NCBI GenBank assembly: GCA_027334715.1
Contig: DAHWUG010000003.1
Coordinates: forward strand, 1 to 64,000
Direction: 5' to 3'
DNA: 64,000 bases
Origin: Nanobdellota archaeon
GTDB lineage: Archaea > Nanobdellota > Nanobdellia > Pacearchaeales > GW2011-AR1
The notes under the pieces are model-generated. The model had not been told where the DNA came from. It made no database searches and saw only the letters and a program-made list of their open reading frames with translations. The translations under genes and the position numbers were made by a program. Below are positions 50,573 through 59,083 of this stretch, in pieces (position 1 is the stretch's first letter; each line of letters starts with the position of its first letter).

Positions 50573-50956
50573 ATGGCAATTAAAGCTAGAGAAAATTCTG
50601 TTGGGGCGTGGGCTTTTTTTATAGGCATTGTTTTGACAATACTTGTCGGAATATTTTCAAGGGAGTCTACAAACTCAGTTATTCTGGTTGGAATAATGAT
50701 TTTCGGAGTTATTGTAGGCGCATTTGTCACTGAAAAGAATTCAAGCACTTTTTTGCTTGCATCTGTCGCAACGCTTCTTGCAAGCTTCGCCGGAATTCAG
50801 GGGTTTGCAGCCAATATTTCCTTAAGAGGCGCTGTATTGAGTGGAGTTGGGGTGGGAGCAATACTTGTTTCAATACTCAACGCATTGCTTTTCTTCCTTG
50901 TTCCTGCAACAATAATTGCTTCCTTGAAGCTTCTTTTCTCAATATCAAAGGTTTAA
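50573..50956 (+). CDS. Four-TM membrane protein
   Basis: 127 residues from ATG 50573. Hydrophobic helices at about 10-29, 37-52, 64-82 and 100-120, with a short polar N-terminus (AIKARENSVGAWAFFIGIV). A TATA-like TTTATATAG lies about 35 bases before the ATG. No family recognised. Roughly 240 bases downstream hold no gene I can support. Confidence 0.6.
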   Translation: MAIKARENSVGAWAFFIGIVLTILVGIFSRESTNSVILVGIMIFGVIVGAFVTEKNSSTFLLASVATLLASFAGIQGFAANISLRGAVLSGVGVGAILVSILNALLFFLVPATIIASLKLLFSISKV

Positions 50957-51194
50957 ACTTTGAGGTGTCTGTTAATAGGAGCATAACAGGGCCTTTTAGA
51001 TAAAAATTCACCTTATTATTCCATATAAATAGGATAAAAATTTTCTGGTTAGAAATGATTAAATGAATAAGCATAAGTCATATTAAAATAATAAGTAATA
51101 CCTTAGCTGGATGAAAAACTTGTTTGGTTAAGTTTATTCAGTCGGGATAATTACAATTACCTGCCCTTTAATAAAAGTTATTCCTATTTAGAAT

Positions 51195-51599
51195 TTAATC
51201 CCAGCGGCTGCCTATGTTTTCCCTGTCTTCCTTTGGCTTTGGCATTGCCTCTTTATGTATCTTTGCGAAAGAAGGAGTTACTATTATAACATTCTCTCCG
51301 AAACCGGCAATATTGCCTTCCATTGCATCTGTTGTCTTTTTTATCTTAGAAACAGCTCTTTTAAGTTCTATAGGATCTCTTTGTCTTAGGGTTTTTATGT
51401 CTATGACTGCAATCGTGTACCCTTCTCTAAGAGAATTGAGTATTGGATTAACCTCTTCATAGTCTTTAAGTGAAAAAAGCTTGACAAAAACCTTCTGGTC
51501 GATTTCCTCTTTTCCCAAATCTATCTCAACATAATCCTCGCCTGATGATTCACCACTAAGAGATTTTGAAAATGCTCTTTTTATCTTGTCGAAAACCAT
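51195..51599 (-). CDS. sepF: Cell-division protein SepF
   Basis: 134 residues. N-terminal amphipathic membrane-targeting segment (MVFDKIKRAFSKSLSG), then the SepF core (KVFVKLFSLKDYEEVNPILN, GYTIAVIDIKTL, GNIAGFGENVIIVTPSF). Archaeal SepF anchors FtsZ to the membrane. FtsZ is encoded in the same strand at 60051-61136, though separated by inserted genes. Confidence 0.92.
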   Translation of the reverse strand: MVFDKIKRAFSKSLSGESSGEDYVEIDLGKEEIDQKVFVKLFSLKDYEEVNPILNSLREGYTIAVIDIKTLRQRDPIELKRAVSKIKKTTDAMEGNIAGFGENVIIVTPSFAKIHKEAMPKPKEDRENIGSRWD

Positions 51600-51664
51600 A
51601 TTAAAATTAAATTGTAGATATTTATAAAGATTTCGTAATTATTTTGGATACCTTTTTGCCGTCA

Positions 51665-51982
51665 TTACTTTGTTATTTGTCGTTGAAGTTCTTCAATTTT
51701 TTCTGAAAAAGATTTTTCCTGGCGCTCAAAACTTTTTAATTTAAGGTCAATTATCTTCTCTTTTCTTGAAAGTTCTTCATTCATCTCTTTTTTGTCTGTC
51801 TTTATCATCATCTGCCCGATTATTTTGTACACTTCATCCCCTGATTTCTCAAGCTCTTTCAAGGCCGCCTGCGTTTCCCTGAGTTCTATCTGAAAAGCCT
51901 GCTTCTGTAGAAATAAATTTTGCATATTTTGCTCTGCAATCTGAAGCTCTTCAATGTTCTTTTCCCTGTCTTTGTCAGCCAT
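51665..51982 (-). CDS. pfdB: Prefoldin subunit beta
   Basis: 105 residues: N-terminal helix (KNIEELQIAEQNMQNLFLQ), the central beta-hairpin KSGDEVYKIIGQMMIKTDK and a C-terminal helix (KLKSFERQEKSFSEKIEELQ). Coiled-coil chaperone that delivers unfolded proteins to the thermosome. The start is one base after the rpo12 stop. Confidence 0.92.
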   Translation of the reverse strand: MADKDREKNIEELQIAEQNMQNLFLQKQAFQIELRETQAALKELEKSGDEVYKIIGQMMIKTDKKEMNEELSRKEKIIDLKLKSFERQEKSFSEKIEELQRQITK

Positions 51983-51983
51983 T

Positions 51984-52121
51984 TTAAACAGCTTTCACTC
52001 TTTTAACGCGAGTTCTTGGCTTGTAAAAAATCTTGCTTCCGCAATTAGGGCAGACAAATCTTTTTTCAAGATTTGTATTCTGGATTTTTTTTCCGCACTT
52101 GAAACACTTATATATTGGCAT
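51984..52121 (-). CDS. rpo12: RNA polymerase subunit Rpo12 (RpoP)
   Basis: 45 residues in a short minus-strand frame. MPIYKCFKCGKKI and RFVCPNCGSKIFYKPRTRVK supply the C-x2-C...C-x2-C zinc ribbon of RpoP/Rpb12, with the basic end KRVKAV. Essential small subunit. One base upstream of pfdB and 14 bases downstream of rpl37ae. Confidence 0.92.
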   Translation of the reverse strand: MPIYKCFKCGKKIQNTNLEKRFVCPNCGSKIFYKPRTRVKRVKAV

Positions 52122-52135
52122 TTTATTTTTTGAGA

Positions 52136-52354
52136 TTATTCAAGATAATAAACATCAGATGCAAATTTTTTTCCGCATTTTGCGCATTGCCAGATTCCTT
52201 TTGAAAGCCTTTTGACTCCTGGCTTCCCGCAAAATGGGCATTTCTGCTTTTTTCTTTGTTTGTTCTCTATTGCAACAGTTGAAACCCTGACTCTCTTTCC
52301 GTATTTTGCACCGAATCTTCCTGCTGACTTAGTTTTTTTTAGTTTTGATGTCAT
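52136..52354 (-). CDS. rpl37ae: Ribosomal protein L37Ae
   Basis: 72 residues. Start at ATG 52354 (MTSKLKKTKSAGRFGAKYG); a longer frame into the tRNA gene is not used. Zinc ribbon CPFCGKPGVKRLSKGIWQCAKC. Part of the large subunit. Lies between tRNA-Pro and rpo12 in the minus-strand array. Confidence 0.93.
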   Translation of the reverse strand: MTSKLKKTKSAGRFGAKYGKRVRVSTVAIENKQRKKQKCPFCGKPGVKRLSKGIWQCAKCGKKFASDVYYLE

Positions 52355-52364
52355 TTTAATGAAA

Positions 52365-52437
52365 TGGGGATGCCCGGATTTGAACCGGGGTCGCAAGGTC
52401 CCAAACCTTGAAGGCTACCAGGCTACCCCACATCCCC
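52365..52437 (-). tRNA. tRNA-Pro (TGG)
   Basis: Minus-strand cloverleaf: acceptor GGGGATG pairing with CATCCCC, D-arm GGGTAGCCTGGTAGCC, anticodon stem CAAGG/CCTTG with loop TTTGGGA (anticodon TGG), T-loop TTCAAAT, discriminator A. No CCA encoded. Ten bases ahead of rpl37ae. Confidence 0.92.
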
Positions 52438-52476
52438 TTGATAAAAAGGGTAGAGGGATATTTATAAACTATTTCC

Positions 52477-53208
52477 TTACTTCTTTTTCTTTGCTTCTTC
52501 AGTTTTTTTCTCTGGCTTTTTTTCTTCTGCTTTAGCTGCTTCTGGCTTTGCTTCTCCTTCCTTTCCGGATACTGTTGCTCCTGCTGTGGCTCCCGTTTCT
52601 GTAGTTGTCCCTGCAGCAGCTTCTGCAGCAGCCTTAGCAGCCTCTTCCTGAAGCCTGATTTTTTCCTGTTCTGCCTGAACTTTAGCGAAATATTCTGTAA
52701 TGCTTTTCTTTTTCTCTTCTGACATTTTTGTCCTTTCTTCTGAAATTTCCTTGTCGTATTTTCCATCTTCAATATCCCTTATTACATCAACCGGATTTTT
52801 GTTTTCTACAATGATTCCGAGAGTTATGCATGTTCCAAGAACGCTCTTAACTGCATTTTTTAAATTCCTGCTTAGCATGTTTGGCAATTTTGTCTTTGAA
52901 ACAGATATTATCTGCTCTATAGAAGCATTTGCAACTTTTGTCTTTTTTTGCAATCCCGAGCCTTTTTCAATTCCAAGCTCTTTTTTGAGCAATTCTGAAA
53001 CAGGTGGAGAAAATACCTTTATTTCTATGTTCTTTGTTGTGACATCAATTTCTATTTCAACAGGAACTTTCATTCCCTTGAAATTCTCAGTTGCCTGATT
53101 TACTTTTTGAATAACCTGCTGAATGTTTATCCCTGCTGGACCAAGCTTCTGGCTAAGTGCAGGACCTGGCTGCATGCTTCCACCATCAACCAACATTTTA
53201 ACTTGCAT
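52477..53208 (-). CDS. rpl11: Ribosomal protein L11 with charged C-terminal extension
   Basis: 243 residues. The L11 fold (VKMLVDGGSMQPGPALSQKL, GPAGINIQQVIQKVNQA) occupies about the first 160; then comes a long tail rich in Ala, Glu, Lys and Thr (EEAAKAAAEAAAGTTTETGA, ending in KKK). Most archaeal L11 proteins are about 160 residues. Like the L31e tail, it could help exposed stalk contacts. Start overlaps the previous gene by 11 bases. Confidence 0.93.
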   Translation of the reverse strand: MQVKMLVDGGSMQPGPALSQKLGPAGINIQQVIQKVNQATENFKGMKVPVEIEIDVTTKNIEIKVFSPPVSELLKKELGIEKGSGLQKKTKVANASIEQIISVSKTKLPNMLSRNLKNAVKSVLGTCITLGIIVENKNPVDVIRDIEDGKYDKEISEERTKMSEEKKKSITEYFAKVQAEQEKIRLQEEAAKAAAEAAAGTTTETGATAGATVSGKEGEAKPEAAKAEEKKPEKKTEEAKKKK

Positions 53209-53452
53209 TTTTTTGCCCCCTATTTCTAAAATAGTCTGATAATCTTATTGCAATGTAATGATGGTCACCTGAAACTAAGTCACCAAAACCATCTGTTACC
53301 AAAACAGAACCTGTTAAAGCCATCGGTAGAAATTTAGCACTTAAGCCGGTCTTTTGTTCAATTAAACAAGTTAAATAACCGTTAAAAGCTGCTCTTGCTA
53401 AACCAAAGAGTCTATCTTCAACTGGTTTTCTTATACAATCTTCTTCATGCAT
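53198..53452 (-). CDS. Small protein between spt5 and rpl11
   Basis: 84 residues, MHEEDCIRKPVEDRLFGLAR to SDYFRNRGQKNAS, a mixed fold with a Gly-rich stretch (VTDGFGDLVSGDHHY). Overlaps spt5's 3' end by 8 bases and the L11 start by 11, so it is clearly inside one transcript. Usually spt5 and rpl11 are adjacent in archaea. Unknown function. Confidence 0.55.
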   Translation of the reverse strand: MHEEDCIRKPVEDRLFGLARAAFNGYLTCLIEQKTGLSAKFLPMALTGSVLVTDGFGDLVSGDHHYIAIRLSDYFRNRGQKNAS

Positions 53453-53906
53453 TTTCTTCTTCTCCGTTTTCTTCTCTTCTTACCACGCGAACATTGTCAA
53501 TCTTTATTGTCACGGGCAAAGGAACAACTGCTCCAAGCAAACTGACAACTACTTCTTCTTTCTGTTTATCAATTCTTAAAACTTTTGCTTTTTCGCCCTT
53601 AAGAGTTGAGCCGATTATTTCGACAATATCTCCCTCTTTTATGTCAATATTTTCCACAGAAGGCTCCACCATATTTTTTATTTCTTCGTAGCCGATTGTT
53701 TTTCCTATTATTCCCTTTACATAAGGCAGATTGAAAACAGCTTCCTCTGCGCTTTCCCTGTCCTCTGCTTCAAGAAGAACATATCCTCTAAGGCCATGGG
53801 GCCTTAAAACAGCATATGAATTAAGGTTCTTTTTCTCAATTCTGTCAGCAATCATGTCAACTGCTTTCTCTTCCTTGTTTGTCGTGACTTTTATTATGAA
53901 AATCAT
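53445..53906 (-). CDS. spt5: Transcription elongation factor Spt5 (NusG)
   Basis: 153 residues: NGN domain (MIFIIKVTTNKEEKAVDMIA; GLRGYVLLEAEDRES; YVKGIIGKTIGYEEI) then KOW (IKEGDIVEIIGSTLKGEKAK). Binds RNA polymerase clamp for processivity. Normally next to secE in archaea; here secE lies about 5 kb away behind two inserts. Confidence 0.93.
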   Translation of the reverse strand: MIFIIKVTTNKEEKAVDMIADRIEKKNLNSYAVLRPHGLRGYVLLEAEDRESAEEAVFNLPYVKGIIGKTIGYEEIKNMVEPSVENIDIKEGDIVEIIGSTLKGEKAKVLRIDKQKEEVVVSLLGAVVPLPVTIKIDNVRVVRREENGEEENA

Positions 53907-53985
53907 TTTTTAATTCAGCTCCGTCTATGTCTTAACTTTTTAAGAAATAGACAATAATTATTAAAGATTTGGGTTTATAAACTTA

Positions 53986-53994
53986 TCTGGGAAA
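53986..53994. repeat. Target-site duplication, left copy
   Basis: TCTGGGAAA directly before the left end of the transposon, identical to 56804-56812 directly after the right end. Depending on where the inverted repeat is taken to start, the duplication is 9 bp (10-bp repeat) or 7 bp (11-bp repeat AGAGAGTGTTA). Confidence 0.8.
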
Positions 53995-54011
53995 GAGAGT
54001 GTTAAGTATTC

Positions 54012-54308
54012 GTGGCTCATATAATTGCTGTTAGTGATGAGGGCTTAGATGAGATTACAAATGGGATACTTTTATGCAGAAATCATCATAAGGCTTATGA
54101 CGCTGGGTTATTCGGAATAAACAAGGATTATAATATTATTGTGAATAGAAAAGCAATAAATAAGTTAAGAGATTTTGGTCTTGGCGGAGAAGCTGATAAA
54201 TTTGTAAGAGAATTAAAACAAAAAATAAATCTTCCAGATAACCCAGATTTTTACCCAAACAAAGATTACTTAGAGAAAAACTGCAAGCAGAAAGGAATTA
54301 GGCAATAA
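54012..54308 (+). pseudogene. HNH endonuclease, N-terminally truncated
   Basis: 98-codon frame from a GTG at 54012, only 17 bases inside the transposon end. AHIIAVSDEGLDEITNGILL followed by CRNHHKAYDAGLF is the catalytic H...N...H core of HNH_2 nucleases, normally preceded by a recognition domain of 100+ residues. A stop (54003-54005) lies just upstream in frame, so the N-terminal half is lost. It is convergent with the methyltransferase, overlapping it by 11 bases, an arrangement like a restriction-modification pair. Confidence 0.7.
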
Positions 54309-55214
54309 GTTTTTTCTGTTTTAAATCAAACCTGAATTTAGAGCCTTTAAGATATTCTTCTGAAAGTTCAAATGCTAACCATTTTCTCCCTAATTTTTCA
54401 GCCGCTTCTCCCGTCACGTTGCTGCCTGCGAAAGGGTCAAGCACAATATCGCCTTTATCTGTCAAGAATTTTATAAAAAATTCTGGTAACTTAAATGGGT
54501 ATCTTGCTGGGTGAATTTTAATGTTATGCTCATTACACATATTAAGATAATGCGTATTACTTTCCGTATTTGAAAATGTTAAGAAATTTGGAGGGATTGA
54601 ACCGCCCCTGTCTAAATTAAAATTCTTTCCTATGTGATGCCCAGAAGGTCTAACTTTTGAACGATAACCTTTTTGCATTATGTATTTCATAGCATCGCTG
54701 TAAGGCTGTAAAACTTTTGTGTTATTTGCTTTTGGATTAGGAGTTTTTGAAAACCATAAAATATATTCTACTGCATCTTTAACACGAATACGTTTAATTG
54801 TTACCCACATAGCAGGAGCAGGCAAAGCTGCGGGTTTAGTCCATATAAATTCCTGTGCTAAATGAAAATTAACTTGCTTAACTAATTCTACAATCAACTC
54901 ATACACATACAAGGAACGGGTAGCTGTCCCTTTCTGCCAGCTTCCAGCTATATTCAAAACAAAGCTACCTTCTGGTTTCAGAACTCTATAAAATTCTTTA
55001 GCAAAGGGCAAAAACCATCTTACATAAACTTCCGCATCTGCGTTTCCATATTCCTTTTTTGCACGCAAGCCATAAGGGGGGAGGTTACGATTAAGTCAAG
55101 TGAATTATCGGGGATGTGCTGAATTAGCTTTAAAGTATCTCCATTAAATGCTTTACCAAAATCAGTTTTATAGTATGGCTTTACCCCATTCATTATCTTA
55201 CTATTTTTTTGCAT
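54298..55214 (-). pseudogene. Beta-class DNA methyltransferase (N4-C/N6-A), frameshifted in a G/C run
   Basis: Two overlapping frames join to one protein of about 304 residues. The first (from 55214) reads to DNSLDLIVTSP, then leaves frame at a run of six Gs on the plus strand (55076-55081). With one more C it would read DLIVTSPPYGLRAKKEYG, the catalytic motif IV. The second frame continues to the SAM motif I GDIVLDPFAGSNVTGEAAEK, so the order IV-then-I is the beta class. As sequenced, the protein is broken in its active site. It may be inactive, phase-variable or a sequencing error. Transposon cargo. Confidence 0.8.
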
Positions 55215-55407
55215 TTTTCTTTTCTCCTTTTTTAAAGATTGTTTTTGGTTTTTTCCAATAAGGAGATTTACAAGATGGACAGATTTCAGGAATTTCTCCT
55301 ATATCACGTGGAACCCAAGAATGACCGCAGCGATAACAACGATGTCCCAGAATAAGAACATTAACACCATACGCCTCTTTATTCATAACTATACTTCGTT
55401 CTGACAT
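55201..55407 (-). CDS. Zinc-ribbon protein upstream of the methyltransferase
   Basis: 68 residues with two C-x2-C pairs, HRCYRCGHSWVPRD and EICPSCKSPYW, typical of a DNA-binding zinc ribbon, and a lysine-rich tail (KKGEKKNAKK). Overlaps the methyltransferase start by 14 bases, so it is translationally coupled and could be a specificity or regulatory subunit. Promoter AT-rich at 55410-55460 (TTTATATATAAACC). Confidence 0.65.
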   Translation of the reverse strand: MSERSIVMNKEAYGVNVLILGHRCYRCGHSWVPRDIGEIPEICPSCKSPYWKKPKTIFKKGEKKNAKK

Positions 55408-55488
55408 TTTAAATATTTACCTACGTTTTCAACACATCCTTTATATATAAACCTTTTGTTGTATATAGGATTAAACATACATAAAAGA

Positions 55489-55546
55489 GAGTATACCTAA
55501 TTAGTATACTCCATCACCATAATGCTTATATACCTACTTGGTATAT
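55489..55546. promoter_or_regulatory. Two palindromic operators in the transposon's divergent promoter
   Basis: GAGTATAC and GTATACTC (55489-55496, 55504-55511) form a perfect palindrome with a 7-base spacer; ATATACC and GGTATAT (55528-55534, 55540-55546) form a second one with 5-base spacer, seven bases before the transposase start. The second overlaps the TATA-like region. They look like binding sites for a dimeric regulator of transposase expression, or for the transposase itself. Confidence 0.55.
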
Positions 55547-55553
55547 AGAATAT

Positions 55554-56789
55554 ATGGAAAACACACAGATTAAGCAGTTCTCAAACACAAGAGAACAAAG
55601 GGCTAAAGAAATCCTACAAATAGGAAGCCCTGTCATAGTTGATGAGAATACTTACTTAGTCCCTTCTCAATTTGACAGCAATAAGAAATATCAGGTTACA
55701 CACTTTGATAGTTATTCCTGTTCTTGTAAGGATTTTGAAGTCAGATGTAAAGGAAAAGGACTTTATTGTAAGCACATAAAAGCTATTATTCTATTTGAAA
55801 GCATTAAACAAAAATATGAAGTTAAGCCAGAAGTAGAAAAAGAAATAGAATTAATCATAGACACACCACAAAAAGATGTATGCCCTTATTGTTCTAATGA
55901 AAATATCTTTAAGAGAGGACAGAGAAAAACAAAGCTGGGAATAAAACAGCTTTATTGCTGTAAGAATTGTAAGAAAAGATTTGTATTAAGCCCAATAAAG
56001 AACATCAAAGGAAATGCTAAGTTAGTTTGTTTAGCTATGGATTGCTACTATAAAGGATTAAGTTACAGAGATATTTCAGACCAATTCTCACAATTCTATG
56101 GATTAAAGATTTCTCACGTTACGATAAGAGAATGGGTTTTGAGATTTTCAGAAGTTATGGAAAAATACTCTGAAACAATAAAGCCACAAATAAAAGGAGT
56201 TTGGAACGCAGACGAAACTCTTGTTTTAACAAAGCGTGGAAAAGACAAGAAAAACCAAATGGCTAACTATGATTATGTTTGGAATGTTATGGACAATAAA
56301 AGCAAATTCCTTTTAGCTTCTGAATGTTCAGGGCGTTCAAGAAATTCAAAAGATGCACAGCACGTTTTCAAAGAAGCATTAAACCAGAACGGAAAAATCC
56401 CATTTCAGATAATAGTTGATGGTTACAGGGGTTATGAAGATGGCTGTCGTAAGACTTTCAGAAATTGGGCTGGAGAAAGAAAGGTTAAATTTACATCAAT
56501 TAAAGGGCATAGAAAAGAGATAAACAATAACGCCATAGAAAGTCATCATAGCCATCAAAAAGAATTTCACAAGATAAGGAGAGGAGTTACAAAAGTTCAG
56601 GAATATCAAGATGGCTTTAAGGTATTCCATAATTTCGTAAGAAAATCAGCAAGAAAGGGCTTAACTCCTGCGGATAAGGTTGGAATAGGAGTTAATGGAA
56701 ACAGATGGAATACTATGCTATTAAATTCAATTAAACAGCAAAAAGCCACACAATTAACAGGAGAAGAAAATATGATTGAAAGCCATTAA
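55554..56789 (+). CDS. DDE transposase with SWIM zinc finger (IS6/IS240-like)
   Basis: 411 residues. N-terminal SWIM finger (C56-x-C58...C72-x-H74), then a zinc ribbon (CPYC 110-113; CCKNC 135-139), a helix-turn-helix (YRDISDQFSQFYGLKISHVT), and the catalytic triad D220 (WNADETLV), D289 (IIVDGYRGY) and E329 (NNAIESHHSHQKEFHK). The final catalytic block resembles IS6/IS240-type rve domains. It should mobilise the element bounded by the 10/11-bp inverted repeats. All three acidic residues are intact. Confidence 0.88.
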   Translation: MENTQIKQFSNTREQRAKEILQIGSPVIVDENTYLVPSQFDSNKKYQVTHFDSYSCSCKDFEVRCKGKGLYCKHIKAIILFESIKQKYEVKPEVEKEIELIIDTPQKDVCPYCSNENIFKRGQRKTKLGIKQLYCCKNCKKRFVLSPIKNIKGNAKLVCLAMDCYYKGLSYRDISDQFSQFYGLKISHVTIREWVLRFSEVMEKYSETIKPQIKGVWNADETLVLTKRGKDKKNQMANYDYVWNVMDNKSKFLLASECSGRSRNSKDAQHVFKEALNQNGKIPFQIIVDGYRGYEDGCRKTFRNWAGERKVKFTSIKGHRKEINNNAIESHHSHQKEFHKIRRGVTKVQEYQDGFKVFHNFVRKSARKGLTPADKVGIGVNGNRWNTMLLNSIKQQKATQLTGEENMIESH

Positions 56790-56803
56790 TTCCTAACACT
56801 CTC

Positions 56804-56812
56804 TCTGGGAAA
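56804..56812. repeat. Target-site duplication, right copy
   Basis: TCTGGGAAA immediately after the right transposon end, matching 53986-53994. It lies five bases before the stop codon of the lipoprotein gene, so the insertion spared that gene. Confidence 0.8.
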
Positions 56813-56816
56813 AATT

Positions 56817-59042
56817 TCACCAGTCCGGATTTTTATCGTTATTACCCCCAGTTATCTGTCCCCTGCTAGTGCCGTCTAATTTCATAATATAAATCTTAGA
56901 TCCGCTTCCTATTAATTCTGAAGAATAAACCATCATTGTCCCGTCTGGAGAAAATCTAGGGTGATAATTTATTGTGAGATTATCCGTCAACTGGCGTCCT
57001 GTTCCTCCTTGCAAATCCCAAATTATAATTTTTTTAATTCCATCAATGTAAGAATCAAATAACAATTGTTTCCCGTCGGGAGAAATATCTACTTCATCAG
57101 CATTCAAAGATCCCGGAATAATCACGCTAAGGCTGTCCCCATTAGGTCTCATTCTACATATTGTTCTCCCAGAACTAGTTAATTTTGAAAAATAAATCCA
57201 ATTGTCAGATGACCAGACAGGTGATGTTTCTTCTGCAGGATCTGTTGTCAGCCTTGTTAAACCAGAGCCATCTAAAGGATTTATTGTATAAATGTCTGTA
57301 TTATTATCTCTTCTTGAAGAAATAACCATCTTATTTCCGTCTGGTGACCATGAACCTGGAAAATTGACTCCTGTAGAAGTTATAGTCCTTGGATTGTTTC
57401 CTAAAATATGAATGTCCATGCGCCCATTGCCTACAAACTGACTATAGGCCAATTCTTTTCTGTCTGGAGACCATCTTGGTTCATTAGCAAGAAAATCGCT
57501 GCTAGTTACTGTTCTGCTTCCTGTACCATCCGGATTTATTGTGGCAATAACAGAAGTTGCATTACCCAAATCTGTTACATAAGCAATTTTTGGAGTACTT
57601 TGCATTGCTCCTTGTGTCAGAAGAGTGTCAAAATCAATGAGAGGAACAGAATAAGATGCAATTAAATGGCTTAAAACCTCGGCAGAAACTGATGCAGAAG
57701 CATCAAATCCCCCGTAAAGTTTCCAGTTTCCATCTGCAGACTGAAGAGTCATATTTATTAAAGCGTTTGCAGAAGGCCCTGCAACACCATAAAAAGGTAA
57801 TTTCAATGTTGGGCCCGCAAATGCAGTGATGCCCAATTCTCCCGTCACTTCCGGAATTGTAAAATCGAATAAATTTGAGAAATTCAAAATAGGAGTCCAT
57901 GAATTATTGTTGTATTTTATTCCCCCATTAAGGACCATATCCTGCCTTACTCTGAAACTTAAAGGATTTGCTTTGGTTAAGTTTACCCCTGCATCAATCT
58001 CTATTTTTGGGGTTATTATCAGGGGAATTGGGGGGAATGTTGGAATAACGCCGATAACAACCGGTGCAAGGGAGTATTCTGCAATCTTTACTTTGTATGA
58101 CGCCGCCATTCCAAGAAGATTAGAACCAATAGTTATGTCTGAAGATTCATTAAGTATCTGCTGAAACATCAAATTTTCAAGCTTGAAATTTTTAATGCTA
58201 AGGTCAAAATCAAAGCCGGCATCGAAGTTAACTGACCCATTTGCAATTATCTGGTCATCTGTTGTTGCAGAATTCCCGTCATAATCATAAAGAACAACAT
58301 TATTGAAATTTAGTTTAAAATTAAAATCCTGGGTTGAATTCACAGATCTTGAAACTCCCTGCAGGCCCGTAAATGATCGAACTTGTGAGGGTAAAAGTGA
58401 AGTATAATTAGAAATGACAGCTTCTCTTACAATATCTTCAAGAACTGCATTTTTTGTTGCAACAGATGTTTTATCATGAGAAACAGAAATAACCTGCCTA
58501 AGAAAACCAGAAGGTGTTGTTGAAGAAACTCCGGATGAAACTATATCACCAACTGCAAAACTGACTGGCTTAGAAAAGACAAGATTAGTATCTGTAACCT
58601 GCAACCCTGCTTGCTGAGAAGAGGAAAGTGAATAAATATTAAACAGATTTTTTACAGATAAGCTGTAATTTTGGGGAGTGGAAGAAGCTCCATGTTCATC
58701 AACAGCAGTTATTGTTACAGGAAAGCTCTGGTCAGAAGAAACTTCAGGTGCTATTCCTGTTATCAAACAATTGTTTGCTGAAATCCAGGACGGGCCTGCA
58801 ACAGTACATGTTGTGTTATCCCCATCAGGATCACTTCTCTGAATTTGATAGTAATAATTATGATTCTCATCAACACTTATCACAGGGGATGAAGAAATTG
58901 TTGGGTTGTGGTTTTGCTCTATCGGTGGAGGGTTATTTGGTGGTGGGTTGCTTGGACCTGAAATTTTTTCTCCGGCGGAACATCCTAGAATTAATGCAGC
59001 AAGATTTGTTGCCAGTAGACCTCTTTTGAAGCCTTTTAGCAT
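56817..59042 (-). CDS. Large lipoprotein with Ig-like and TolB-type beta-propeller domains
   Basis: 741 residues. Lipobox LAALILGCSAG (C21), then a Pro/Asn-rich spacer, an Ig/cadherin-like domain (NPTISSSPVISVDENHNYYY; IQRSDPDGD), a long beta domain (150-480), and a C-terminal propeller of repeated DG...RWSPDRKELAYS / SWSPDGNKMVISS / RFSPDGTMMVYSS blocks like TolB/PD40. Lipid-anchored on the outside, likely binding ligands or polysaccharide. Bacterial-looking; probable transfer. Lies inside the secE-spt5 array. Confidence 0.8.
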   Translation of the reverse strand: MLKGFKRGLLATNLAALILGCSAGEKISGPSNPPPNNPPPIEQNHNPTISSSPVISVDENHNYYYQIQRSDPDGDNTTCTVAGPSWISANNCLITGIAPEVSSDQSFPVTITAVDEHGASSTPQNYSLSVKNLFNIYSLSSSQQAGLQVTDTNLVFSKPVSFAVGDIVSSGVSSTTPSGFLRQVISVSHDKTSVATKNAVLEDIVREAVISNYTSLLPSQVRSFTGLQGVSRSVNSTQDFNFKLNFNNVVLYDYDGNSATTDDQIIANGSVNFDAGFDFDLSIKNFKLENLMFQQILNESSDITIGSNLLGMAASYKVKIAEYSLAPVVIGVIPTFPPIPLIITPKIEIDAGVNLTKANPLSFRVRQDMVLNGGIKYNNNSWTPILNFSNLFDFTIPEVTGELGITAFAGPTLKLPFYGVAGPSANALINMTLQSADGNWKLYGGFDASASVSAEVLSHLIASYSVPLIDFDTLLTQGAMQSTPKIAYVTDLGNATSVIATINPDGTGSRTVTSSDFLANEPRWSPDRKELAYSQFVGNGRMDIHILGNNPRTITSTGVNFPGSWSPDGNKMVISSRRDNNTDIYTINPLDGSGLTRLTTDPAEETSPVWSSDNWIYFSKLTSSGRTICRMRPNGDSLSVIIPGSLNADEVDISPDGKQLLFDSYIDGIKKIIIWDLQGGTGRQLTDNLTINYHPRFSPDGTMMVYSSELIGSGSKIYIMKLDGTSRGQITGGNNDKNPDW

Positions 59043-59083
59043 AACTAAACTGGAATTAAAAGATATTTAAAGATTTCTATTTT

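Larger units (their letters stand above)
53995..56803. mobile_element. 2.8-kb DDE transposon with passenger methyltransferase and HNH remnant
   Basis: Ends GAGAGTGTTA (53995-54004) and TAACACTCTC (56794-56803) are exact inverted repeats that extend imperfectly inward (ATT...TGGCT), flanked by duplicated TCTGGGAAA. Cargo in order: truncated HNH nuclease (+), DNA methyltransferase (-, frameshifted), zinc-ribbon protein (-), divergent promoters with palindromes, SWIM/DDE transposase (+). Restoring the empty site joins the spt5 upstream DNA to the 3' end of the lipoprotein gene. The element is clean-edged, so insertion is recent. Confidence 0.85.
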
